Shown in pieces: positions 26,380 to 34,042 of a DNA stretch of 64,000 nucleotides. Location of the stretch: assembly GCF_000582785.1 (NCBI RefSeq), contig NZ_HG931174.1, positions 936,671-1,000,670 on the forward strand. Reading direction: 5' to 3'. The position numbers and the translations under genes are program-made. Below the pieces are notes generated by a model. The model was not told where the DNA came from. It ran no database searches and was given only the letters and a program-made list of their open reading frames with translations. This stretch comes from Candidatus Blastococcus massiliensis AP3 (lineage in GTDB: Bacteria; Actinomycetota; Actinomycetes; Mycobacteriales; Geodermatophilaceae). Each line of letters begins with the position of its first letter. Positions within the stretch are counted from its first letter, which is position 1.

Positions 26380-28083
26380 TCAGAGGATCGGGAGAGCGGG
26401 AGGCAGCAGCTCGGGGCCGGCCTCCTCGGGGCGTTGGGCGCCCAGCGGGTGCATCCGCACGGCCAGCACCGCGACGTCGTCCTCGACGTCGGCGTCCAGC
26501 ATCCCGGTCAGCAAGCGGTCGCAGAGGGCGTCCAGCGGGAGCCCGGCCGAGCCGCCGACCAGGTCGCGGAGCAGGTCGCGTCCCTCGTCCAGCAGCATGG
26601 TGCGACGCTCGAAGAGGCCGTCGGTGAACAGCAGCAGCGTGCTGCCGTCGGGGAGCGGGCTGACCGCGTCCGTCCTCGGCCCCAGCCAGCCGATGCCGAC
26701 CGGCGGCCCGATCGGCGCCGCGAGGTCGATGACCGTGCCGTCCTCGAGCAGCAGCAACGGGTCCGGGTGCCCCGCCGTCGCCCAGCGGAGCTGCCGGGCC
26801 GGCCGGCCCTCGGGATCGCCGACCAGCTCCACCCGGGCCACCAGCGCCGTGGCCATCGCAGGGACGTCCAGGCCGACCAGGGCGTGGTCGACGCGGCGCA
26901 GCAGCCCGGCCGGCTCGTCGAGGCGGTCGTAGCCGATGCCGCGCACGAGGGTCTTGACCTGACCCATGGCCGCGGCGGCCTCGATGTCGTGGCCCATGAC
27001 GTCGCCGATGACCAGCACCGTGTCGCCGTCGGGCTGCAGGAAAGCGTCGTACCAGTCGCCGCCGATCGACACCCCGCGGGTGGCGGGCCGGTAGCGCACG
27101 GAGAGCTCGAGGCGGTCGGGCTGCACCGGCGGGGAGAGGAGGCTCAGCTGCAGCCGCTCGGCCACCTGCTGGCTGGCCGCGGCCAGCCGGGCGTTGTCCA
27201 GCGCGAGCGCGGCGCGACGGGAGGCGATCTCGGCCGTCCGCAGCTCCGCCTCGGTGTGGGCGCCCCGCCCGGAGCCGTTGGCCAGCGTCAGGGCCCCGAA
27301 GGTCTCGCCCCGCGCGATCAGCGGGAAGACCGCGACGGCGGTGATGTCGAGGGGGCGCAGCGCCGCCCGCGCCTCGGGGTTGGCCACCATGGCCTCGACG
27401 TGGGCGTCGGTGAGCTGGGGGATGATCACCGGCCGGCTGTCACGCAGGGCCGTGGGGACCGGAGCGCTCGGCCGGTTGGTGGCCACGCGGGCGTCGGCGT
27501 AGCGGTGCATGGCCTCGACCAGGTCGGGGTCGCTGTGGGCGCGCCCGATGTCCCGGCGGGTCCCGTCGGGGTCGACGACGCTGACCAGGCACAGGTCGGC
27601 CAGGAGGGGAACCACCAACCGGGCGAACCGGTCCACGGCCTCGTCGGTGTCGAACGTCGAGGTCATCGCCAGGTTGATGTCGCCCAGCAGCATCAGGTGG
27701 CGGCCGGCCTGCTCGCGTTCCTCGAGGATCCGGCGCCGCTCGGTGACGTCGTCGTAGGTGACGACGAGTCCGGCCTCGGTGAGGAAGGCGTCGGCCCGGA
27801 ACCACTTGCCCAGCGGCTCGAACCACGCCTCGGTGGAACCGGTCTCCCTCGTCGCCCGCACCCGGCGGTACAGCTGCTCGAACGGGCTACCGACCGCCTC
27901 GGGGAACTCCTCCCAGACGTCGCGGCCGATCAGTCCCTCGACGGTGCGATCGAGCACGCGGGCGCCCGCGGGGTTGACGTACCGGAAGCGCCAGTCCTCC
28001 GCGAGGACGAAGAGCGGGCGCTCCATGCCCTGGACGGCCTGCAGCAGCAGGTCACCCTGCAGCGTCGGCACGTCGGGTTCCAT
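26380..28083 (-). CDS. PAS-GAF-SpoIIE serine phosphatase
   Basis: A 567-residue protein from ATG 28083 (MEPDVPTLQGDLLLQAV); the longer frame upstream is not family-like. One PAS domain (about 15-130, LFVLAEDWRFRYVNPAGARVL), a GAF domain (about 160-325) and a SpoIIE phosphatase (about 345-555) follow. The phosphatase has SIGGDWYDAFLQ, VIGDVMGHD, WATAGHPDPLLL and DVEDDVAVLAV. It should dephosphorylate an anti-anti-sigma protein. It shares domain logic with the protein at 12254 but has one PAS fewer. A stand-alone anti-sigma-type kinase is divergent from it 204 bases away, a plausible partner module. Confidence 0.9.
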   Translation of the reverse strand: MEPDVPTLQGDLLLQAVQGMERPLFVLAEDWRFRYVNPAGARVLDRTVEGLIGRDVWEEFPEAVGSPFEQLYRRVRATRETGSTEAWFEPLGKWFRADAFLTEAGLVVTYDDVTERRRILEEREQAGRHLMLLGDINLAMTSTFDTDEAVDRFARLVVPLLADLCLVSVVDPDGTRRDIGRAHSDPDLVEAMHRYADARVATNRPSAPVPTALRDSRPVIIPQLTDAHVEAMVANPEARAALRPLDITAVAVFPLIARGETFGALTLANGSGRGAHTEAELRTAEIASRRAALALDNARLAAASQQVAERLQLSLLSPPVQPDRLELSVRYRPATRGVSIGGDWYDAFLQPDGDTVLVIGDVMGHDIEAAAAMGQVKTLVRGIGYDRLDEPAGLLRRVDHALVGLDVPAMATALVARVELVGDPEGRPARQLRWATAGHPDPLLLLEDGTVIDLAAPIGPPVGIGWLGPRTDAVSPLPDGSTLLLFTDGLFERRTMLLDEGRDLLRDLVGGSAGLPLDALCDRLLTGMLDADVEDDVAVLAVRMHPLGAQRPEEAGPELLPPALPIL

Positions 28084-28225
28084 GCCGCCCACTCTGCCGC
28101 ATGGCCGGTGCGCTCCCGGCGGCTCGGCTCGTCCCGGGGGCGCGGCGTCACCCCTTCCGACGACTCCTGGGCGGCGCACCGCAGATGGTCTCCCTCACAC
28201 GGGTCAGGCCAGGAGGGTCCGCACG

Positions 28226-28250
28226 GTTTTCCCGCCCGCCGGCCGGGGCA
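28226..28250 (+). promoter_or_regulatory. Possible SigB-type promoter of the anti-sigma kinase gene
   Basis: GTTT at 28226-28229 and GGGGCA at 28245-28250 are 15 bases apart, the same spacing as at the DUF4383 gene. It lies about 40 bases before the ATG. The -10 is not an exact GGGTA, so this is tentative. Confidence 0.3.
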
Positions 28251-28287
28251 CCCCTGGGTCCTGACGGGGAGCTAGCGAGGGGGAGTC

Positions 28288-28749
28288 ATGGGGCGTCGTC
28301 TGTCGTGGCCGCTGCGGCCGCTGCCGGACGGCCGCGGGGAGGTGTGGCGCTGGAACCTCGGTGCCCTCGCCGAGCTCCCGGCCGCTCGCGCCGCACTGCG
28401 CAGCCGGCTCAGCGCCTCCGGGGTGTCACCCGCGGAGGAGGACACCCCCGGCGAGCAGCTGGTGCTGGCCTTCGACGAGCTCGCCTCCAACGCCCTGCGG
28501 CACGGGGAGTCCCCGGTCGTGGCCACCGTGGTCGCCGGCAGCGGCGGGTGGCTGCTCGACGTGAGCGACCGCGCGCCCGAGGCCCTGCCCTCCCCGGCGG
28601 TCGACCGCGACCCGGCCCAGGGCGGCATGGGGCTGCACCTGGTGGCGCGCCTGTCGGTCGCCCACGGCTGGTACGTCGACGAGGGCGCGAAGCACGTCTG
28701 GGCGTGTCTGCCGACGGAGGCCGAGGAGCGGGCCGCCGTCCCGGCCTGA
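28288..28749 (+). CDS. Anti-sigma-type HATPase (RsbW/BtrW-like) protein
   Basis: A 153-residue single-domain GHKL kinase. The N box is LAFDELASNALRHG, the G1 region LLDVSDRAPEALP and the G2 region GGMGLHLVARL; a terminal beta strand (GAKHVWACLP) completes the fold. Small proteins of this kind bind a sigma factor or phosphorylate an STAS antagonist. No sigma or STAS gene is next to it. The divergent SpoIIE phosphatase could reverse its phosphorylation. Codon use is like the neighbours. Confidence 0.85.
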   Translation: MGRRLSWPLRPLPDGRGEVWRWNLGALAELPAARAALRSRLSASGVSPAEEDTPGEQLVLAFDELASNALRHGESPVVATVVAGSGGWLLDVSDRAPEALPSPAVDRDPAQGGMGLHLVARLSVAHGWYVDEGAKHVWACLPTEAEERAAVPA

Positions 28750-28760
28750 GAAGCACAGCG

Positions 28761-28800
28761 CCCGGGACGGCGGGAACCGGAGTTCCTGCGCCGTCCCGGG
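28761..28800. terminator. Strong bidirectional terminator
   Basis: Perfect 12-bp arms CCCGGGACGGCG (28761-28772) and its complement (28789-28800) enclose a 16-base loop, which can itself form GGAAC/GTTCC. It sits between the kinase gene and the convergent end of the chemotaxis cluster. Confidence 0.8.
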
Positions 28801-28857
28801 GCGTCTGTGGTGGCCCGTGGGCGCCGTGTCGTCCGGTAGGACGACGGTGTCATCGCG

Positions 28858-29346
28858 TTACGGCAGGACGAGCGAGATCGCGCCCTTGCCGTAGGTGGGC
28901 ACGTCGATGGCGACGTCGACCCGGTTGAAGGCGGCGAGCATCCCCGCGATGTCACCGGGCACGTCCGCGCCCGGCGCGTACAGCTTGTCCAGCTTCGAGT
29001 GCGGCGCACCCTCGGCGTTGAACAGCGCGGCGAAGACGTTGACGACCTCGTGCAGGGCCTCGACCTGCATGCCGGTCAGCTCGCCGTCCTCCTCGACCGC
29101 GTCCTGCGCGCCACCGGGGGGCAGCAGCGCCAGCGCGGAGCCGGTGTAGGCCGCTGCACCCAGGTCCATCAGGCAGAGGGCGTTGACGTTCATGTACGGG
29201 TCGACGTACACGGCCACCGCGACCGGACGGTCGGGCGCCGGGGTGACCGGCTCGCCCGGCGTGACACCGACCGGCTTGCCCACCAGGCCGGTGAGCATGT
29301 CGCGGACGCCCTTGAGCGTGGGCAGGGGCACGGTGCCGGTGGTCAT
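28858..29346 (-). CDS. CheX/CheC-like protein, divergent
   Basis: A 162-residue soluble protein and the last gene of the che cluster, starting in an ATGA overlap with the cheY stop. The segment MQVEALHEVVNVFAALFN aligns by position with the E-x-x-N phosphatase helix of CheC/CheX proteins (EIANVVGGN in the neighbour at 29783), with Glu and Asn retained. A second such helix is not clear. CheX-type proteins dephosphorylate CheY. Assignment rests on this motif, the length and the operon position. A role as scaffold or non-catalytic paralogue is also possible. Confidence 0.5.
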   Translation of the reverse strand: MTTGTVPLPTLKGVRDMLTGLVGKPVGVTPGEPVTPAPDRPVAVAVYVDPYMNVNALCLMDLGAAAYTGSALALLPPGGAQDAVEEDGELTGMQVEALHEVVNVFAALFNAEGAPHSKLDKLYAPGADVPGDIAGMLAAFNRVDVAIDVPTYGKGAISLVLP

Positions 29347-29705
29347 GCGATCACCCCGCTGAGAGCCTCCTGGAAGGTCTCCTCGTTGAACGGCTTGGCG
29401 ATGAGGAACAGGGCGCCGGCGTTGGCCGCCTTCTCCCGCATCTCCGGGGAGCCCTCCGAGGTCACGAAACCGAACGGCACGGTGGACCCGGACGAGCGCA
29501 GGGCCTCCAGGCACTCGATGCCGGTCATGTTCGGCATGTTCCAGTCCGACAGGACCAGGTCGGGCTTCTCCGAGCCGACCTTGGCCAGCGCGTCGGCGCC
29601 GTCCTCGGCCTCGACGATGTCGTGGTCGTCGTAGCCGGCCTGTCGCAGGGTTCGGATGACGATCTGCCGCATGACGCGGCTGTCGTCGGCGACGAGGATC
29701 TTCAC
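29343..29705 (-). CDS. cheY: CheY-like response regulator (first of two)
   Basis: A 120-residue single receiver domain from GTG 29705, MKILVADDSRVMRQIV. Asp pair at VADD, phospho-acceptor Asp in LVLSDWNMPNMTG, Thr in FVTSEG and Lys in LIAKPF are all present. No output domain is attached, so it would act on the flagellar switch or as a phosphate sink. It is sandwiched between two CheX-type genes. Its leader is the 14-bp tandem repeat array at 29718-29785. Confidence 0.92.
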   Translation of the reverse strand: MKILVADDSRVMRQIVIRTLRQAGYDDHDIVEAEDGADALAKVGSEKPDLVLSDWNMPNMTGIECLEALRSSGSTVPFGFVTSEGSPEMREKAANAGALFLIAKPFNEETFQEALSGVIA

Positions 29706-29717
29706 AGTGGCACTCCG

Positions 29718-29785
29718 TTCTGGGGGGTCAGGTTCTGGGGGTCAGGTTCTGGGGGTCAGGTTCTGGGGGTCGGGTCTGGGGGTCA
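29718..29785 (-). repeat. 14-bp tandem repeat between cheX and cheY
   Basis: About 4.5 copies of TTCTGGGGGTCAGG (plus-strand reading) run from 29718 to 29785; one copy has an extra G and one a single change. The last partial copy supplies the stop codon of the upstream cheX gene, and the array forms the leader before the cheY ribosome site. The repeat is strongly G/C asymmetric. Confidence 0.85.
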
Positions 29786-30298
29786 GTGGGCGGCCGGCAG
29801 GGCCGGGAGGGCGCCCTGCACGGAGATGGAGACCGGCTGGCCGCGCCACAGCACGTCGATGCGGCACACGTCTGCCGGGTTGCGCACGTCGGGGGCGGGG
29901 CCCACGTCGGGCAGGCTGAGAGCCGACGGCCCGGGGAGGGCCGCCTTCACGTTGCCTCCGACCACGTTGGCGATCTCGCCGAACGCGTCGGTGACGTCCT
30001 CGTCCTCGAGCTCCGCCGGGGCGGACTCGCGGAGCAGTGCCCGGGTCAGCTCGGCGGCGGTGTCCCGCCCGGTGGTGAGGACGACGGAGCCCGTCCACGG
30101 GCCGACGACGTCGACCCAGCTGGACAGCGCGTCGGCCGGGAGCTCGCCGGGCAGCGGCACCAGGACCTCGTCCTCGCCGACGAGCGAGATCCACGCCTCG
30201 CCGGCGATGGACTCCACGGTGAGCTCGTCGATCAGCTCCGTGATCACGGGCCGGGAGTCACCGGCGCGCCGGCGCTCCCCCGAGTCGAGAGTGGTCAC
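29783..30298 (-). CDS. cheX: CheX-type chemotaxis phosphatase
   Basis: A 171-residue protein from GTG 30298, overlapping the upstream cheY stop (GTGA). The motif DAFGEIANVVGGNVKA near residue 105 is the CheC/CheX signature, E-x-x-N in one helix, which inserts catalytic Asn/Glu into the CheY active site. The protein is otherwise alpha/beta, starting ELIDELTVESIAGEAW. It should hydrolyse CheY phosphate and so take the place of CheZ, for which I see no candidate. Confidence 0.8.
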   Translation of the reverse strand: MTTLDSGERRRAGDSRPVITELIDELTVESIAGEAWISLVGEDEVLVPLPGELPADALSSWVDVVGPWTGSVVLTTGRDTAAELTRALLRESAPAELEDEDVTDAFGEIANVVGGNVKAALPGPSALSLPDVGPAPDVRNPADVCRIDVLWRGQPVSISVQGALPALPAAH

Positions 30299-30678
30299 AG
30301 GGCAGCCTCCTGGGGGAGCAGGCCGAGCAGCGCGAGCTTGTCGCGGATGGCGTCGGCGGTGAACGGCTTGATCACGTACTCGTGGGCGCCGGCGGCCAGG
30401 GCCCGCACGATCTGCGTGTGCTCGCTCTCCGAGGTGACCATCATGATGGTCACGGAGCGCCAGGCCGGGTTGGAGCGCACGGCGGAGACGAACTGCAGCC
30501 CGTCCATCACCGGCATGTTCCAGTCGACGCAGACCAGTTCGGGGATCCAGCCCTCGTCGAGGACGTCGAGCCCTTCCCGGCCGTGGCCGGCGTCCCGGAT
30601 CTCGTAGCCCAGGCCGATGAGGATCCCGGACACGATCCGGCGCATCGCGCGGGAGTCGTCGATCACCAGAGCACGCAC
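30295..30678 (-). CDS. cheY: CheY-like response regulator (second of two)
   Basis: A 127-residue single receiver domain starting at GTG 30678, with AAGGGGG upstream. VIDDSRAMRRIV, the phospho-Asp in LVCVDWNMPVMDG, Ser/Thr in MMVTSESEH and Lys in YVIKPF are present. It is clearly a different sequence from the CheY at 29343, so the two probably divide tasks, such as motor control versus phosphate sink. It begins two bases after the cheR stop codon. Confidence 0.92.
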   Translation of the reverse strand: MRALVIDDSRAMRRIVSGILIGLGYEIRDAGHGREGLDVLDEGWIPELVCVDWNMPVMDGLQFVSAVRSNPAWRSVTIMMVTSESEHTQIVRALAAGAHEYVIKPFTADAIRDKLALLGLLPQEAAL

Positions 30679-30680
30679 GT

Positions 30681-31505
30681 TCAGGCCCCCTTCAGCGGGC
30701 GGTAGGCGGAGCTGCGGCCGACGACGACCCGCTCCCATGAGTCGTCGACGCCGAGCGTGGTCTCCGCGGCGCCGAGGAAGAGCCAGCCGTCGGGGCGCAT
30801 GAGCTCGCGCACCCGGCGGAGGATCGCCTGCTTGGTGGACAGGTCGAAGTAGATGAGGACGTTGCGCAGGTACACGACGTCGAACGGGCCCATCCGCGGC
30901 AGCGGCGCGGCCAGGTTGCACTCGCGGGCGGTGACCATCCGGCGCAGCGGCGCGGCCACCTCCCACTCGGTGCCGGCACGGGTGAAGTGCCGGACCAGCA
31001 TGGGAGCCGGGAGCCCGCGGTTCACCTCGAGCTGGCTGAACCGGCCCGCGGCGGTGCGCTCGACCATCTCGCGGGAGAGATCGGTCGCCGTGATCGCGAC
31101 GCGGGTCGCCGCGTTGGGCAGGGCGTCCTCGAGGAGCATCGCGATCGTGTACGGCTCCTGCCCGCTGGAGCAGGCGGCCGACCAGATCTGCAGCCGCTCG
31201 TTCGGCCCGCGCGCCGCGAGCAGCGACGGCAGGACGGTCGAGGTCAGCGCGGTGAACGGGTCGCCGTCACGGAACCACGAGGTCTCGTTGGTGGTGAGCG
31301 CCTCGACGATCCGGCGGGTGCTGTCGGGGTCCGGCCGGTTGCGCACCGAGTCGACGAACTGGGAGACGTCGGTCAGGCCGGCCTTCCGCGCGATGGGCAG
31401 CAGGCGCGCCTCGACGAGGTACTCCTTGCCCGGCTGGAGCACGATCGCGCTCTCGCGGTGCACCAGCTGCCGCACCCAGTCGAAGCTGGTCGTGGTGAGC
31501 GTCAT
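30681..31505 (-). CDS. cheR: Chemotaxis methyltransferase CheR
   Basis: A 274-residue protein with the helical CheR N-domain (residues 1-75, SFDWVRQLVHRESAIVL) and a SAM-binding C-domain: RIVEALTTNETSWFRD, then WSAACSSGQEPYTIAMLLED and FDVVYLRNVLIYFD. It methylates receptor glutamates using S-adenosylmethionine. Its ATG overlaps the cheB stop (ATGA). No TPR extension is present. Confidence 0.93.
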   Translation of the reverse strand: MTLTTTSFDWVRQLVHRESAIVLQPGKEYLVEARLLPIARKAGLTDVSQFVDSVRNRPDPDSTRRIVEALTTNETSWFRDGDPFTALTSTVLPSLLAARGPNERLQIWSAACSSGQEPYTIAMLLEDALPNAATRVAITATDLSREMVERTAAGRFSQLEVNRGLPAPMLVRHFTRAGTEWEVAAPLRRMVTARECNLAAPLPRMGPFDVVYLRNVLIYFDLSTKQAILRRVRELMRPDGWLFLGAAETTLGVDDSWERVVVGRSSAYRPLKGA

Positions 31506-32629
31506 CGGGGGGCTCCAGCGGCAGTTGCGGTGCGGGCGCCGGGAACGCCGGCGAGATGGCGGGTGATGGCATCGGGGATGCGGTCGAGGGGGAGCACCTC
31601 GTCGGCGTAACCGGCCTGGCTGATCGCGCCGGGCATGCCCCACACGACCGAGGTGTTCTGGTCCTGGACGATCACCGTGCCGCCGGCGGCGCGGATCTCA
31701 CCGGCGCCGTTGCGCCCGTCCGAACCCATGCCGGTCAGCACGACCGCCAGGACGGCGCCGTCGAACGCGGTCACGACCGAACGGAACAGCGGGTCGACCG
31801 CGGGTCGGCAGAAGTTCTCGGGCGGCCCCTGGTTGAGGCCGGTCTGCAGTCCCGCGCGCCCGCCGGGGCCGACCGGGGGCACCACGAGGTGGTGGTCGCC
31901 GGGGGCGAGGTGCACGGTGCCGGGCACCAGCGGCGACCCGTCGGAGGCCTCGACGACGCGCAGCGGGCACAGCCGGTCGAGACGCTGGGCGAACTGCCGG
32001 GTGAAGACCGGCGGCATGTGCTGGACGAGCAGCACCGGCACGGGCAGGGACGCCGGGAGCTGGGGGAGGACCTTGGCCAGGGCCTCGGGGCCGCCGGTGG
32101 ACGAGCCGATCACCAGCACTGCCGGCTTCTTGCCCGGGCCGGTGCGGGGGGCTGCCGGCGGGGGAGGGGGCAGGGCTGCGGCACGCGGCTGCGGGGTGCT
32201 GACCGGGCGGCCGGTGAGCGCCTTGATCTTCGGGATGAGCTGCTCGCGCACGCTCTCCATGGACTGGGCCACGCTGCCGACGTTGGCCGGCTTGGTCACG
32301 TAGTCATTCGCCCCGGAGGACAGGGCGTCGAGGGTCGCCGAGGCGCCGCGCTCGGTCAGCGTGCTGAACATGACGATCGGCACGCGGCTGTACTTCTGCC
32401 CGCCGCTGCCCGAGCGGATCGCCCGGACCGCCTCGATGCCGTCCATCTCCGGCATCTCGATGTCCATCGTCACGAGGTCGGGCTCGAGCTGGGCCAGCTT
32501 CGCGACGGCGACCTTGCCGTTGACGGCGGTGCCGACCACCTCGATGCCGGGGTCGGCGGAGAGCACGTCGGTCACGATCTTGCGGACGACGACGGAGTCG
32601 TCGACGACCATCACCCGGATCGGGTTCAC
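31502..32629 (-). CDS. cheB: Chemotaxis methylesterase/deamidase CheB
   Basis: A 375-residue protein. GTG 32629 is chosen because AGGAGG lies six bases before it; the frame extends six codons further. The receiver domain (1-125) has MVVDDSVVVRK and phospho-Asp in TMDIEMPEMDG. A proline-rich linker leads to the esterase domain (about 180-365), with IGSSTGGPEAL (Ser), VQHMPP (His) and GMGSDG (Asp). It removes receptor methyl groups and deamidates glutamines. It has its own promoter region with a sigma-28-like -10 and a leader hairpin, so cheBRYXYX' may be a separate transcript. Confidence 0.94.
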   Translation of the reverse strand: MNPIRVMVVDDSVVVRKIVTDVLSADPGIEVVGTAVNGKVAVAKLAQLEPDLVTMDIEMPEMDGIEAVRAIRSGSGGQKYSRVPIVMFSTLTERGASATLDALSSGANDYVTKPANVGSVAQSMESVREQLIPKIKALTGRPVSTPQPRAAALPPPPPAAPRTGPGKKPAVLVIGSSTGGPEALAKVLPQLPASLPVPVLLVQHMPPVFTRQFAQRLDRLCPLRVVEASDGSPLVPGTVHLAPGDHHLVVPPVGPGGRAGLQTGLNQGPPENFCRPAVDPLFRSVVTAFDGAVLAVVLTGMGSDGRNGAGEIRAAGGTVIVQDQNTSVVWGMPGAISQAGYADEVLPLDRIPDAITRHLAGVPGARTATAAGAPR

Positions 32630-32993
32630 GCGTGTCCTCCTGCTCACTGACTGGGCAGCCCAGTCAGGCTGTTCACACCTTTATCGGCACTCCCTCACCC
32701 CTGCTTGAGCGGGATCGGTTGTGCGCTATGCGAATGGCTCGGGGTCACTGCCCTCGCCTCATCCGCCTCAGAAGCATCGGTGGTCACACGAGCAAAAGAA
32801 AGGGCCGCCGCGGACTCGTTACGCAATTCGATGGTGACCATTCTCCGCAATGTCGAAATGGCATTTCGACGATGAGTCGACACTGCGGGGGAGGTGACCG
32901 ACGGACGGCACGAAGCCGCCCGGCGCCACTGGCACGTCGGGCGGCTGACCTGCTCGTTCAGGTCGGGGATGCGGCAGGAGCTGCCGCGGCGGC
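32630..32993 (-). promoter_or_regulatory. cheB promoter and leader region (364-base gene-free stretch)
   Basis: An exact sigma-28-type -10, GCCGATAA, lies on the minus strand at 32681-32688. A weak TCAA at 32705-32708 is 16 bases upstream. The leader then holds a perfect 9-bp hairpin (arms 32647-32655 and 32659-32667) just before the AGGAGG of cheB. Further upstream is a perfect 19-bp palindrome, GTCGAAATG-G-CATTTCGAC (32852-32870), and a GTCGACA site beside it. A 62-codon open frame (32695-32883, minus) crosses the region but has unusually low third-position GC. The region is visibly more AT-rich than its surroundings. Confidence 0.65.
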
Positions 32994-33890
32994 TCAGTGC
33001 GCTTCGGTGACGCGGGCCCAGGGCGCCCGCAGGACGGCGAGGGATGCCTCGTCCACGAGGTCGCTCATCGCGACGCCCTGCACGCAGCCGGCGACCGCGT
33101 TCCAGACGCCGGCCGCTCCGTCGTGCAGGTCGAAGCCGCCGTCGAGGAACGCCTGGACGGCGTGCAGCTGGGCGGCGGCGAGGACACGGGTGCGCCCGGA
33201 CACGTGCGCGGCCCACGAGGCCTCGTGCATGGCGGCGGCCCAGGGGCGCTGCTGCGGGCGGCCCTCGTCGACGGCGGCACGCCAGGCGGCCCGTCCGGAC
33301 CGGTCGAGCCCACGGAGGGCCTCGAGCAGGGCCGCGAGTTCGACGGCGGCAGGTCCCAGATCGGCGCCGACGGCGGGCACGGTCAGCTCGCCGCGCTCCA
33401 GGCTGCGGTCGAACGCGCCGGTGAGCTCGCGGCGCACCAGCGGCGGCAGGACGCCGGCGGCCCAGTAGCCCACCGCGGCGTCGGCGAGGACGGAGACCGC
33501 CTCGTCGCGCTCGTCGTCGCCGAGCTCGGCCGCGGCCGTGTGTTCCGGCCCCAGCACGTCGTCGCGGAGCAGCCGCTCGAGGGTGGGTGCGTCACCGATC
33601 GTGCCCTGCTCGAGCTGGGCGACGAGCACGGCGGCGCGGTCGCCGGCGGACGCCGCACTGCGCATGTGCGGCACGGAGGCGGCCATCTCGCGCGCCTTGC
33701 GGCCGCGTACGGCCGACTGCTGGCGCTCCTCGACGGTCAGGCCACGGCAGGGGTGGGCGGCGGCGACCCGGCGGAGGGCGTCGGCGTCGGCGCCCAGGCC
33801 GGCCAGGAGGACGTCGGCGACCGCGCGGCCGCCCTGCAGGCGGACCAGGTCGAATCCGAGGGTCGCGGCGCTGACCAGCGAGTAGGGCAC
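32994..33890 (-). CDS. Unknown alanine-rich helical protein in the che cluster
   Basis: A 298-residue protein from GTG 33890, with GGAGG nine bases before it. I recognise no domain. It is rich in Ala, Leu, Arg and Asp, has no signal peptide or membrane segment, and reads as a run of amphipathic helices such as LERLLRDDVLGPEHTAAAEL and PAAVELAALLEALRGLDR. Helical-repeat or four-helix architecture is possible. It lies between cheW and cheB on the same strand but is bounded by a terminator hairpin upstream and the cheB promoter region downstream, so it may be its own unit. A chemotaxis role is inferred from position only. Confidence 0.7.
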   Translation of the reverse strand: MPYSLVSAATLGFDLVRLQGGRAVADVLLAGLGADADALRRVAAAHPCRGLTVEERQQSAVRGRKAREMAASVPHMRSAASAGDRAAVLVAQLEQGTIGDAPTLERLLRDDVLGPEHTAAAELGDDERDEAVSVLADAAVGYWAAGVLPPLVRRELTGAFDRSLERGELTVPAVGADLGPAAVELAALLEALRGLDRSGRAAWRAAVDEGRPQQRPWAAAMHEASWAAHVSGRTRVLAAAQLHAVQAFLDGGFDLHDGAAGVWNAVAGCVQGVAMSDLVDEASLAVLRAPWARVTEAH

Positions 33891-33960
33891 GGCAGTCGCC
33901 TCCAGAGGTCGGTCCGACCATGCTGGCGGCTCCGGGCCCGGAGCGCGAGTGCAACGACGC

Positions 33961-34004
33961 GCGGCCGTCACTCCTTCGCGGGAGGGCGAGGGGGTGACGG
34001 CCGC
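33961..34004 (-). terminator. Terminator after cheA-cheW
   Basis: GCGGCCGTCAC (33961-33971) and its exact complement (33994-34004) form an 11-bp stem around a 22-base loop that can fold further. It lies 39 bases past the cheW stop and would end the cheA-cheW transcript before the unknown gene. Confidence 0.7.
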
Positions 34005-34042
34005 GTGTGGGTGGCGCTGGGTACTGCTGAGATTACTCTGGG

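Noticed and set aside
29718..29785. CRISPR array
   Set aside because: The 14-bp units are contiguous with no spacers, so this is a minisatellite.
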